The position numbers and the translations under genes are program-made. 64,000 nt of DNA from Streptomyces tirandamycinicus (GTDB lineage Bacteria > Actinomycetota > Actinomycetes > Streptomycetales > Streptomycetaceae), in the NCBI RefSeq assembly GCF_003097515.1, contig NZ_CP029188.1:6864531-6928530 (forward strand). The letters are read 5' to 3'. The notes below the pieces were generated by a model. The model searched no databases. It worked only from the letters and a program-made list of their open reading frames with translations, and had not been told where the DNA came from. Shown here piece by piece: positions 45,332 through 56,063 of the stretch. The first letter of the stretch is position 1; the number at the start of each line of letters is the position of its first letter.

Positions 45332-45397
45332 CGGAAGTGCCGTGGCGTCACGGCCCGCGGGTGAGTCGCGTCTCATCCGCATACCTCCACTTGCCTA

Positions 45398-45411
45398 TGC
45401 AACGAGTTGCA
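45398..45411. promoter_or_regulatory. palindrome before PadR gene, likely autoregulatory site
   Basis: TGCAAC-GA-GTTGCA is a perfect 6-bp inverted repeat 17 bases before ATG 45428. Flanking TA and CATA extend partial symmetry. PadR repressors usually bind such a site at their own promoter. Confidence 0.6.
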
Positions 45412-45427
45412 CATAAGGATCGGGGGT

Positions 45428-45994
45428 ATGGCTCTCGAACACGCGATCCTCGTCTCCCTGCTGGAGAAGCCGGGCTCCGGCTATGAGCTCGCGCGCCGGT
45501 TCGAGCGGTCCATCGGGTACTTCTGGACCGCCACCCACCAGCAGATCTACCGCGTCCTGAAGCGCATGGAGGGCGACGGCCTGCTGCAGGTCCGCGAAGT
45601 CGCCCAGCAGGGCCGGCCGGACAAGAAGGAGTACTCGGTCGCGGGCCCCGGCCGCGCCGCCCTCTCGCGGTGGCTGCACGAGCCGGTCGAACCGGAGAGC
45701 ATCCGCCACGAACTCGCCGTGAAGATCCGCGGTGCCGCCTTCGACGACCCGGCGGCGCTGATCTCCGAGGTCGAGCGGCACCGCGAGGCCCACAGCGACC
45801 GGCTCGCGCACTACCTCTCGGGGGAGCAGCGGGACTTCACCGGACCCGAAGCGCCCCGGCCGCACGACACCCGCCAGGAACTCCAGCACGTCGTGCTGCG
45901 CGGGGGGATCGCCTACGAGCGCATGACCATCGCCTGGCTCGACGACGTCCTCGCGACCCTCCACCGGCTCGGCGCCGCACCTCCGGGCAGCTGA
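45428..45994 (+). CDS. PadR-family regulator
   Basis: A 188-residue PadR protein. The winged HTH (1-85) reads LEHAILVSLLEKPGSGYELARRFE, then YFWTATHQQIYRVLKRMEGDGLL and the wing GRPDKKEYSVAGPGRAAL. A long helical C-terminal dimerisation domain follows (about 95-185). ATG 45428 has AAGGA upstream. It is 118 bases upstream of the acyl-CoA dehydrogenase gene on the same strand, a common pairing in actinobacteria. A palindrome lies in its promoter. It probably represses the dehydrogenase in response to an acyl or phenolic ligand; this is inference. Confidence 0.92.
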   Translation: MALEHAILVSLLEKPGSGYELARRFERSIGYFWTATHQQIYRVLKRMEGDGLLQVREVAQQGRPDKKEYSVAGPGRAALSRWLHEPVEPESIRHELAVKIRGAAFDDPAALISEVERHREAHSDRLAHYLSGEQRDFTGPEAPRPHDTRQELQHVVLRGGIAYERMTIAWLDDVLATLHRLGAAPPGS

Positions 45995-46111
45995 ACCGGG
46001 CGACCGGCGCGGAAGGCCCCGACCGGTTCCGCCGCCCGTGCCCCCGCCCCGCGGCGAACCGCACCGCCCGCGCCCACCCATCCGACCCTCGACCTCCGGA
46101 AGGCGTATCTG

Positions 46112-47830
46112 ATGGCCGACGAACTCCTGTTCAACCCCCGCACCTACGACCCGGCGCACTTCGACCCCGAGACCCGCAGGCTGCTGCGCGCCACGGTCGA
46201 CTGGTTCGAGTCCCGCGGCAAGCGCAGGCTGATCGACGACTACCGCTCCCGCGTCTGGCTGGAGGACTTCCTCGCGTTCTCCGCCAAGGAGGGCCTGTTC
46301 GCCACCTTCCTGACCCCGGCGACCGACGCCGCCCGGCCGGACCAGCGCTGGGACACCGCCCGTGTCGCCGCCCTCAACGAGATCTTCGGGTTCTACGGCC
46401 TCGACTACTGGTACGCCTGGCAGGTCACCATCCTCGGCCTCGGGCCGGTGTGGCAGAGCGGCAACGCCGCCGCCCGTGCCCGTGCGGCCGAACTCCTCTC
46501 CCGGGGCGAGGTGTTCGCCTTTGGTCTCTCCGAGAAGAGCCACGGCGCCGACATCTACTCCACCGACATGCTGCTGGAGCCCGACGGCCACGGCGGTTTC
46601 CGGGCGACCGGGTCCAAGTACTACATCGGCAACGGCAACGCCGCCGGGCTGGTCTCGGTCTTCGGCCGCCGCACCGACGTCGAGGGCCCGGACGGATACG
46701 TCTTCTTCGCCGCCGACAGCCGCCACCCCGCGTACCACCTGGTGAAGAACGTCGTCGACTCCTCCAAGTACGTCAGCGAGTTCCGGCTCGACGACTATCC
46801 GGTGGCGCCCGAGGACGTCCTGCACACCGGCCGTGCCGCCTTCGACGCCGCCCTCAACACCGTCAACGTCGGCAAGTTCAACCTCTGCACCGCCTCCGTC
46901 GGCATCTGCGAGCACGCGATGTACGAGGCCGTCACCCACGCACACAACCGCATCCTGTACGGCCGCCCCGTCACCGCGTTCCCGCATGTGCGGCGCGAAC
47001 TCACCGACGCCTACGTACGCCTCGTCGGCATGAAGCTGTTCAGCGACCGCGCCGTCGACTACTTCCGCTCCGCCGGCCCGGACGACCGCCGCTACCTGCT
47101 CTTCAACCCGATGACCAAGATGAAGGTCACCACCGAGGGCGAGAAGGTCATCGACCTGATGTGGGACGTCATCGCCGCCAAGGGCTTCGAGAAGGACAAC
47201 TACTTCGCCCAGGCCGCGGTCGAGATCCGGGGCCTGCCGAAGCTCGAGGGCACGGTGCACGTCAACCTCGCACTGATCCTGAAGTTCATGCGCAACCACC
47301 TGCTGGAACCGGTGGACTACCCCGAGGTTCCCACCCGGCTCGACGCCGCCGACGACGCGTTCCTCTTCCGGCAGGGGCCGGCCCGGGGACTCGGCTCCAT
47401 CCGCTTCCACGACTGGCGCGCCGCCTTCGACGCCTACGCCGCGGTACCCAACGTCGCCCGCCTCCGCGAGCAGGCCGACGCCCTGTGCACGTTCGTCGGC
47501 ACGGCCGCCCCCGACGAGGAGCAGAGTCGCGACCTGGACCTGCTGCTCGCCGTCGGGCAGCTGTTCGCCCTGGTGGTGCACGGCCAGCTGATCCTTGAGC
47601 AGGCCCGGCTCACCGGCCTGGACCAGGACGTGCTGGACGAGCTCTTCGCCGTCCTGGTCCGCGACTTCTCCGGCTACGCCGTCGAACTGCACGGCAAGGA
47701 CTCCGCCACCGAGCAGCAGCAGGCCTGGGCTCTGGGCGCCGTCCGCCGGCCCGTCGTCGACGAGGCCCGCTCGGCACGCGTCTGGGAGCGGGTCGAGGCG
47801 CTGTCCGGGGCGTACGAGATGGCACCGTAG
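46112..47830 (+). CDS. large acyl-CoA dehydrogenase
   Basis: A 572-residue FAD-dependent acyl-CoA dehydrogenase, longer than the usual 380-400 residues. The FAD-binding and substrate regions include EVFAFGLSEKSHGADIYSTD and FRATGSKYYIGNGNAAG. The C-terminal half has HNRILYGRPVTAFPHVRRELT, KGFEKDNYFAQAAVEIRGLP and KLEGTVHVNLALILKFM. Extra C-terminal helices (about 430-572) resemble those of very-long-chain or oxygenase-like members. ATG 46112 has GGAAGG upstream. It is expected to pass electrons to EtfBA, encoded about 11 kb away. The natural acyl substrate is unknown. Confidence 0.88.
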   Translation: MADELLFNPRTYDPAHFDPETRRLLRATVDWFESRGKRRLIDDYRSRVWLEDFLAFSAKEGLFATFLTPATDAARPDQRWDTARVAALNEIFGFYGLDYWYAWQVTILGLGPVWQSGNAAARARAAELLSRGEVFAFGLSEKSHGADIYSTDMLLEPDGHGGFRATGSKYYIGNGNAAGLVSVFGRRTDVEGPDGYVFFAADSRHPAYHLVKNVVDSSKYVSEFRLDDYPVAPEDVLHTGRAAFDAALNTVNVGKFNLCTASVGICEHAMYEAVTHAHNRILYGRPVTAFPHVRRELTDAYVRLVGMKLFSDRAVDYFRSAGPDDRRYLLFNPMTKMKVTTEGEKVIDLMWDVIAAKGFEKDNYFAQAAVEIRGLPKLEGTVHVNLALILKFMRNHLLEPVDYPEVPTRLDAADDAFLFRQGPARGLGSIRFHDWRAAFDAYAAVPNVARLREQADALCTFVGTAAPDEEQSRDLDLLLAVGQLFALVVHGQLILEQARLTGLDQDVLDELFAVLVRDFSGYAVELHGKDSATEQQQAWALGAVRRPVVDEARSARVWERVEALSGAYEMAP

Positions 47831-47996
47831 GCGGTGGGACCGGCGGCCCGGCTGTGCGCACCGCGGACAGCCGGAATCCCCGTCGACACCCTCCCGCCGC
47901 AGGGGAGCGCCTGAGGGACTGGTGATGCGCGGCGCCCGCCGCCTCACCAGGGCGCGCTGCCGGTGCCCGGCGGTTGCGGGCCCCGGCGGGGCGGGG

Positions 47997-48035
47997 CCCC
48001 TCACCCGCGGCGGGTGTCACGCCGCGGGTGAGGGG
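47997..48035. terminator. shared hairpin with a stop codon in the loop
   Basis: A 16-bp perfect stem (CCCCTCACCCGCGGCG, 47997-48012, with 48020-48035) around the loop GGTGTCA. The loop contains the stop codon (48017-48019) of the leftward SbnA-like gene, and the right stem is its last codons. It also lies 166 bases past the rightward acyl-CoA dehydrogenase stop, so it can serve both genes. Confidence 0.8.
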
Positions 48036-49000
48036 GCCGCGGCGGTCCGCTGGGCGAGTACGTGCTCGCCGTAGAGGTCGTGGACCCAGTTGCTCTGGTA
48101 GATCGTCTCCAGGTACCGCTCGCCCAGGTCCGGCGCGATGGCCACCGCGGTCAGGTCGCGGTCCCCGTGTGCGGCGAGCCAGTCCGTCGCACCGCTGACG
48201 ACGGTGCCGGTGGAGCCGCCGAAGAGGAATCCGCGCCGGGCCAGCCGATGGCACACCCGGATGGTGTCGGCCTCGGGTACGTGGACCACCTCGTCCACGT
48301 ACGAGGTGTCCAGCAGCGGCGGCCGGACGCTGGTGCCCAGACCAGGGATCATCCGCCGGCCCGGGGTGTCGCCGAAGGTGACCGAGCCGACGCTGTCCAC
48401 GGCCACGATGCGCACGGGGCGGTGCCACTCGCGGAAGTAGCGCGCGCACCCCATCAGCGTTCCGGTGGTGCCGGCGCCGACGAACAGCACGTCCAGGTCG
48501 GGGAACTGCCGGGCGATCGCCGGTGCCGTTCTGCGGTAGTGGGCCATGCCGTTGTGCGGGTTCATGTACTGGTTGAGCCAAACGTAGCGGCCGTCCGAGG
48601 CGCACAGCTCCCGCACATGGTCGATACGTGCCCCGAGGAAGCCGCCGTCGCCCGCCTCGGTGACCACGTGGACCTCGGCACCCAGGGCCTCCATCAGCAG
48701 CCGGGTGGACAGATTGCAGCGTGAGTCCGTTACGCACAGGAACCGGTAGCCCCTGCTGGCGGCGATCATGCTGAGCGCCACGCCCAGGTTCCCGGACGAC
48801 GACTCGATCAGGATCGAGTCCGGCCGCAGCAGACCGTCGCGCTCGGCGGCCTCGACCATCTCCGAGGCGGCCTTGAGCTTGATCGAGCCTGCGAAGTTGA
48901 AGCCCTCGCATTTCAGGAACAGCGGGTGCCCGGCAAACGACTCCAGGTCGACATAGAGATCGTCTTCGTTGAAGTCCTGGGGAGCGGATATGACCGGCAC
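48017..49000 (-). CDS. SbnA-like PLP synthase (2,3-diaminopropionate-type / cysteine-synthase family)
   Basis: A 327-residue fold-type-II PLP enzyme. The Schiff-base lysine lies in NFAGSIKLKAASEM near residue 40. The phosphate-binding motif is ESSSGNLGVALSMIA (about 67-81). Middle segments VFVGAGTTGTLMG-like text and DSVGSVTFGDTPGRRMIPGLG, and the C-terminal FGGSTGTVVSGA, match SbnA (N-(2-amino-2-carboxyethyl)-glutamate synthase) better than CysK. GTG 49000 is chosen because AGGAGG lies 7 bases upstream. SbnB, its usual partner, is absent. A broken NRPS gene lies divergently nearby. Confidence 0.85.
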   Translation of the reverse strand: MPVISAPQDFNEDDLYVDLESFAGHPLFLKCEGFNFAGSIKLKAASEMVEAAERDGLLRPDSILIESSSGNLGVALSMIAASRGYRFLCVTDSRCNLSTRLLMEALGAEVHVVTEAGDGGFLGARIDHVRELCASDGRYVWLNQYMNPHNGMAHYRRTAPAIARQFPDLDVLFVGAGTTGTLMGCARYFREWHRPVRIVAVDSVGSVTFGDTPGRRMIPGLGTSVRPPLLDTSYVDEVVHVPEADTIRVCHRLARRGFLFGGSTGTVVSGATDWLAAHGDRDLTAVAIAPDLGERYLETIYQSNWVHDLYGEHVLAQRTAAAPSPAA

Positions 49001-49142
49001 GGCGGCCTCCTGTCGGACAGGGGGTGAGGGGACCAAGTCCGTCCGGGTGTTTCCCGAACGCTCCTCCAGTACGCCCGCCGGGAAGGCCGTCCGTCATGCC
49101 ACCGGAATTCGGGGCTTGACATCGGCCAAAAGTGTGCACTCC

Positions 49143-49171
49143 AGTATCATCCCCATGTCTGCGCAGGTCAG
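49143..49171 (-). promoter_or_regulatory. candidate promoter of the SbnA-like gene
   Basis: On the minus strand CTGACC (49166-49171) and GATACT (49143-49148) are separated by 17 bases, a reasonable -35/-10 pair. Transcription would begin near 49136 and give a leader of about 135 bases. A 13-bp palindrome AGCGTC-G-GACGCT (49195-49207) lies just upstream. Confidence 0.45.
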
Positions 49172-49194
49172 AGGCATGATCTCTCGATAGTGGG

Positions 49195-49207
49195 AGCGTC
49201 GGACGCT
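49195..49207. promoter_or_regulatory. perfect palindrome upstream of SbnA-like promoter
   Basis: AGCGTC-G-GACGCT has perfect 6-bp arms and a one-base centre. It lies 24 bases upstream of the proposed -35, a plausible activator or repressor site. Confidence 0.4.
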
Positions 49208-49775
49208 TTCCGACTGGCTGCTTATCCGGAATAGGTGACCGAGTCAAGTACCGAATCCCAGTGGCAGGACACAGCCGGTCCGATCTGGCCTACTGGAGAT
49301 TGTTCGGCATCGACGGAGAGCACGTAGCTGATCCGCGGCCGCGATCGTCCGGAAAGGGCGATCCGGGAATTGTCGATTCAAAGGGAGAACGGCGGTACGA
49401 CCGCCCAGATTGCAGGTGTGCGACTCATGTGTCCATGGTTCCGCGACCGGGGCGCGGGAACGGCTTCGGCCTACCCGGATTCCCGGGACGGGCGCCGATC
49501 CGGCCTCCGGTCCGGCCTCCGGCCCGAGCGGCTCGGCGGAGACCCGATCGGCGTGACACAACGTGACCCTCTGCCGCTCGCCGCCGAAGTTCCCCCTAAC
49601 GCACGGTGGCGCGGCGGCGCGGTCAGGGAAGCGGTCAGGGGAGGGGACCACGGAGTTCCCCTCGCAGGGCCGCACAGGACGCCGCTACCACACCGTGGCG
49701 CCGGGCACGCCCGCTGACGGCCGACCGGCGCTGCGACGCCACCCCATACGACCGGAACAACCGAGGAAAGACACG
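49208..49775. other. spacer between SbnA-like gene and NRPS fragment
   Basis: 568 bases. A 12-bp tandem TCCGGCCTCCGG pair lies near 49496-49520 and the ribosome site of the NRPS fragment (GAGGAAAG, 49763-49770) ends the region. No gene is recognised. An upstream in-frame extension (to 49563) shows no coding character. Confidence 0.5.
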
Positions 49776-50291
49776 ATGGACATGCATGCGGACAAGGGCC
49801 GGGAGTTCTGGCGCGAGGTGCTCGGTGCCGGTGGCCCGACGGCGATCCCGAGGTGGACGGCGAAGCCGTCGCAGGGGACCGCGGTCTGTGAGACGCGGGT
49901 TCCCGATGAGTTGGTGGGTGGGTTGCGGGGGTTGGCCGGGGTGTTGGGTGTGCCGGTGTCGTCGTTGTGGTTGGCGGCTCATGCGCGGGTGCTGGCGGTG
50001 TTGTCGGGTGAGGACGAGGTGGTGACGGGTTGGGTGCCGGTGGGGGGTGGGCGGGGGTTGCCGTGCCGGGTGGCGGCTGGTGGTGGGCGTTCCTGGCGGG
50101 AGTTGGTGGGGGATGCGGATCGGGTGGCTTCGGGGGTGGTGGGGCATCGGGAGTTCCCGGTGGAGGGGCTGGCGGAGGGCTCGCCGCGCCCTGGCCACGT
50201 CCGCCCGCCGCGCCCGCCCCCGCCACGTCCGCCCGCCCCGCAGGCCCGCTCGCCGCGCGGGCGGCCGAAGAGGTCCCCTGCCCGCCGGTGA
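49776..50291 (+). pseudogene. NRPS condensation-domain fragment, truncated
   Basis: The 171-codon frame starts at ATG 49776 with GAGGAAAG upstream. Residues 1-133 match the C-terminal lobe of a condensation domain: KGREFWREVLGAGG, VPDELVGGLRGLAGVLGVPV, SSLWLAAHARVLAVLSGEDE, SWRELVGDADRVASGVVGHREFP. The HHxxxDG motif is not present, as in some NRPS starter proteins that begin at this point. After GLAEGS the frame becomes Arg/Pro low-complexity (HVRPPRPPPPRPPAPQ) and stops. No adenylation or carrier domain follows. It reads as the stump of a much larger gene. Confidence 0.7.
50195..50238. repeat. direct repeat at the NRPS break point
   Basis: CCACGTCCGCCCGCC occurs at about 50195 and again 28 bases later at about 50223, exactly where homology to the condensation domain stops. 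Confidence 0.6.
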
Positions 50292-50355
50292 AACCCCCCG
50301 TATGCCTCCTTCATGTAGCCGCGTGGGGGTTTGCGCATGGCGTGATGATGGCTGC

Positions 50356-50835
50356 ATGGACGTCAACGAGGTGCTGCTGCCCGGGGTGGGGATGCGCTAC
50401 GAGTTCGCCAACCGCGAGGGGGACCGGATGTGCGTCGTCGCCCGCCGGACGGGCGACTTCGAACTGATGGTCTACGAGGGTGCGGATCCGGACGAGGCGC
50501 GGGTCGTGTTCCGGCTCACCGGCGAGGAGGCCGACACCCTCGCCGAGATCCTGGGCGCGCCGCGCATCGCCGAGCGGTTCGCCGACCTGACGAAGGAGGT
50601 GCCCGGGCTCAGCGCCGGGCAGGTCGAGGTGCGGGCGGCCGGACCCTTCGCCGGCCGACCGCTGGGGGAGACCAGGGCCCGGACCCGGACCGGGGCGTCG
50701 ATCGTGGCGGTCGTGCGCGGCGAGGAGGTGATCCCCTCCCCGGGGCCTGCGGAGCTGCTGCAGGCCGGGGACGTGCTGGTGGTGATCGGGACCCGCGACG
50801 GGATCTCCGCGGTGGAACAGATCATCCAGGGCTGA
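50356..50835 (+). CDS. khtT: K+/H+ antiporter regulatory subunit, KhtT-like
   Basis: A 159-residue cytosolic protein with an RCK_C (TrkA-C) domain in the second half (about 78-158: GLSAGQVEVRAAGPFAGRPL, GASIVAVVRGEEVIPSPGPA, LQAGDVLVVIGTRDGI). The first half has the KhtT N-terminal fold, with YEFANREGDRMCVVARRTGD. The antiporter gene starts 3 bases after the stop, so they are one transcript and probably one complex. KhtT proteins inhibit the transporter and respond to nucleotides such as c-di-AMP in other bacteria. ATG 50356 follows the NRPS stump by 64 bases. Confidence 0.88.
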   Translation: MDVNEVLLPGVGMRYEFANREGDRMCVVARRTGDFELMVYEGADPDEARVVFRLTGEEADTLAEILGAPRIAERFADLTKEVPGLSAGQVEVRAAGPFAGRPLGETRARTRTGASIVAVVRGEEVIPSPGPAELLQAGDVLVVIGTRDGISAVEQIIQG

Positions 50836-50838
50836 ACC

Positions 50839-52035
50839 GTGAACGTCTCGGTCGCCCTGATGCTGGAGCTGGGCGCCATCCTCGCCGTGCTCAGCCTGCT
50901 CGGGGCGCTGGCCCGGCGCTTCGCGCTCTCGCCGATCCCGCTCTATCTCCTGGCGGGACTGGCGCTGGGCGAAGGGGGCATCGCCCCGGTTCCCGCCGCC
51001 GGCCCGTTCGTGGAGACCGGTGCGGGCATCGGAGTGGTCCTGCTGCTGCTGGTGCTCGGTCTCGAGTTCACCGTGCCGGAGTTCGCCGTCAGCCTGCGCC
51101 GCCATCTGCCCAGCGCGGTGGTGGACCTGGTGCTGAACGCGACCCCCGGGGCCGTGGCGGGCTGGCTGCTGGGGCTCGATGCCAGCGGGATCCTGGCCCT
51201 CGCGGGCGTGACGTACATCTCCTCCTCGGGCATCATCGCCCGGCTACTGGGCGACCTGCGGCGGCTGGGCAACCGGGAGACCCCGGCCGTGCTGTCGGTA
51301 CTGGTGCTGGAGGACTTCGCCATGGCGGGGTTCCTGCCGCTGCTCTCCGTCGTCGCCGCCGGCGGCACCTGGCGGCAGGCCCTGCTGGGGGTGCTGCTGG
51401 CCCTCGGCGCGGTGCTGGCCGCGTTCAGCGTGTCGTACTGGTGGGGACACCGGCTGGGACGTGCGCTGCTGCATCTGCGTCCGGACCCCGAGCAGCTGCT
51501 GCTGCGGGTCCTCGGGGTGACGCTGGTCGTCGCGGCTCTCGCCGAGGCCGTCCACGTCTCCGCCGCGGTCGGCGCCTTCCTCGTCGGACTGTCGCTCACC
51601 GGTGAGGCGGCCGACCGGGCGCGCCAGGTGCTGAGCCCGCTGCGGGACCTGTTCGCCGCCGTCTTCTTCCTCGCCATCGGCCTGGCCATCAGTCCCCGGG
51701 CCCTGCTGCCGGTGCTGCCCGCCGCCCTGCTGCTGGCCGTGGTCACGGCGCTGACCAAGGTGGTGACAGGCTGGTACGCGGCGAGGCGCGAGGGCGCGGG
51801 GCCCCGGGGCCGGCTGCGGGCCGGCACCGCGCTGATCGCCCGCGGCGAGTTCTCCATCGTCATGATCGGACTGGTGGGTGTGCGCCAGGACCGGCTCGGC
51901 GCCCTGGTGGCCGCCTACGTCCTGCTGCTCGCCGTAGCCGGACCCGTGATCACCCGCTTCGCCGGTGCCCGCCCGGTCCCCCGGGCAGCGGCGGGGCACC
52001 AGGGAGGCACCCCCGCCGCGGCCGGGCCCGGGTGA
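50839..52035 (+). CDS. khtU: cation:proton antiporter (CPA2, KhtU-like)
   Basis: A 398-residue inner-membrane antiporter with about 12 hydrophobic segments. Family marks include LSPIPLYLLAGLALGEGGI, GVVLLLLVLGLEFTVPEF, GVTYISSSGIIARLLGDL, VLSVLVLEDFAMAGFLPLL (with the transport carboxylate) and GTALIARGEFSIVMIGL. GTG 50839 starts 3 bases after khtT. The C-terminus after residue 380 is short and lacks an RCK domain, which khtT supplies in trans. It would export K+ (or NH4+) in exchange for H+. The gene converges on the P-type ATPase gene with 61 bases between stops. Confidence 0.92.
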   Translation: MNVSVALMLELGAILAVLSLLGALARRFALSPIPLYLLAGLALGEGGIAPVPAAGPFVETGAGIGVVLLLLVLGLEFTVPEFAVSLRRHLPSAVVDLVLNATPGAVAGWLLGLDASGILALAGVTYISSSGIIARLLGDLRRLGNRETPAVLSVLVLEDFAMAGFLPLLSVVAAGGTWRQALLGVLLALGAVLAAFSVSYWWGHRLGRALLHLRPDPEQLLLRVLGVTLVVAALAEAVHVSAAVGAFLVGLSLTGEAADRARQVLSPLRDLFAAVFFLAIGLAISPRALLPVLPAALLLAVVTALTKVVTGWYAARREGAGPRGRLRAGTALIARGEFSIVMIGLVGVRQDRLGALVAAYVLLLAVAGPVITRFAGARPVPRAAAGHQGGTPAAAGPG

Positions 52036-52096
52036 GGCGGAACGCCGGGCGCACGGCCGTGGAGGAAGCGTTCAGGGCACTGCACGTGCGGGCAGG

Positions 52097-54841
<2,745 letters not shown>

Positions 54842-55251
54842 CCGAGCCTCCCGCGACGGCGACGGGCCTGCTCACATCAAGCCTCCAGCTCGGGCCGCGT
54901 CACGCCGGGCGGGAGGCGGCACCGCTGCCGGCCCGCCTGGCACGCCATGCCACGGCGTTCCGCGGGATGACCGGCTGCCTCGCGCAACCGGTGACCCTTC
55001 AGTTCATACCTCTCTGGTCATACCCCTCTGGTCTCAGCATGTGCCCATGCCGTGCCACCCTGCCCATGCGGGGGCCTCGACGGTGGTCCCCGCGGGCCTC
55101 TGGGGCCGGCGTCGGCGGCATCCCGTCCCGGTCCGGCCCGAAGTGCAGTGAACTGGACCGCCCGGTCCTGTAGGATGCATCACACTCCGTGGCCCGGAGG
55201 ACCCTTCCCGGACCCGGAGCACCGTCGCAGCACTTCCAGGCAAGGACGCAG
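54842..55251. other. divergent spacer
   Basis: 410 bases. TCATACCTCTCTGG and TCATACCCCTCTGG are in tandem at 55004-55031, and TAGGAT at 55171-55176 could be the -10 for the B3/4 gene. No gene is called. Confidence 0.5.
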
Positions 55252-55944
55252 ATGCCTCTCACGCTCACCGTCTCCGACGAGGTCCACGCTCTCGTCCCCG
55301 GCTTCACCCCGCTCGTCGTCGAGGCCCGCGGCCTGGTCAACGGGCCCAGCAACGAGGCGAGTTCGGCGCTCCTCGACGAGGCCGCCCGCCGGGTGGCGGA
55401 ACGGCTCGGCGGCCGGGCCCCGCACGAGGACCCGCACATGGCGGCCTGGCGCGCCGCCTACACCGCCTTCGGGGCCAAGCCGTCCCGTACCCGCAACTCC
55501 GCCGAGGCGCTCGCCCGGCGAGCGCTGACCGGCGCCGGGCTGCCGCGGATCAATCTGCTCGTCGACGCGTACAACGCACTCAGTGTGGCCCGCCTGATCC
55601 CGGTCGGCGGCGAGGACCTCGACCGCGTCCGGGGTGGAATGCGCCTGGTGCGCGCCACCGGCCGGGAGCCGTTCGTCACCGTCGCGGGTGGCGAGGAGAC
55701 GGTGGAGTGCCCCGACCCGGGCGAGATCGTCTGGTGCGACGAGGAAGGCGTCACCTGCCGCCGCTGGAACTGGCGCCAGGGCCCCCGCACCCGGCTCACC
55801 GAGGAATCCGTCAACGGACTCTTCCTGCTGGAGTCCCTGGCCCCGATGGACCCGGCGGAACTGGAGGCGGCGGGCGCGGAGCTCGCGGAGTCCCTGGAGA
55901 AGCTCAGCCCCGGAGCCCGGATCACCCTCCGTGACGCGGACTGA
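55252..55944 (+). CDS. B3/4-domain protein (PheRS beta B3/B4-like)
   Basis: A 230-residue stand-alone version of the B3/B4 domain of phenylalanyl-tRNA synthetase beta. Typical segments are WRAAYTAFGAKPSRTRNSAEAL (about 63-84), LPRINLLVDAYNALSVARLIPVGGEDLDRV, PGEIVWCDEEGVTCRRWNWRQ and LFLLESLAPMD. Proteins of this family are thought to edit or bind aminoacyl-tRNA or amino acids; activity is not established. ATG 55252 has AAGGA upstream. It is convergent with the acyltransferase gene and separated from it by GC-rich hairpins. Confidence 0.9.
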   Translation: MPLTLTVSDEVHALVPGFTPLVVEARGLVNGPSNEASSALLDEAARRVAERLGGRAPHEDPHMAAWRAAYTAFGAKPSRTRNSAEALARRALTGAGLPRINLLVDAYNALSVARLIPVGGEDLDRVRGGMRLVRATGREPFVTVAGGEETVECPDPGEIVWCDEEGVTCRRWNWRQGPRTRLTEESVNGLFLLESLAPMDPAELEAAGAELAESLEKLSPGARITLRDAD

Positions 55945-56031
55945 CGGAGGTGGTGGGGGAGTCGCCGCGACCCCCTCGGACCGGAGCCGGTTCCGCCCGC
56001 CCGGCTGGCCGCCCGCCCGGCCGGGCGGCGT

Positions 56032-56057
56032 CCCCGCGCGGCGGGAACGCCGCGGGG
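56032..56057. terminator. hairpin between convergent genes
   Basis: CCCC-(GC bulge)-GCGGCG pairs with CGCCGC-GGGG around a GGAA tetraloop (56032-56057). A second palindrome CCGCCCGG-CCGGGCGG lies just upstream at about 56012-56028. It would stop transcripts from the B3/4 gene, and the stop of the leftward acyltransferase is adjacent. Confidence 0.5.
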
Positions 56058-56063
56058 ATTCGC

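Noticed and set aside
45395-48004. 869-codon antisense frame over PadR and acyl-CoA dehydrogenase genes
   Set aside because: Composition and position mark it as a shadow of the rightward genes.
49563-49775. Upstream extension of the NRPS fragment
   Set aside because: The extension has no similarity to a condensation domain, while ATG 49776 has GAGGAAAG just upstream and starts exactly at the family-typical position.
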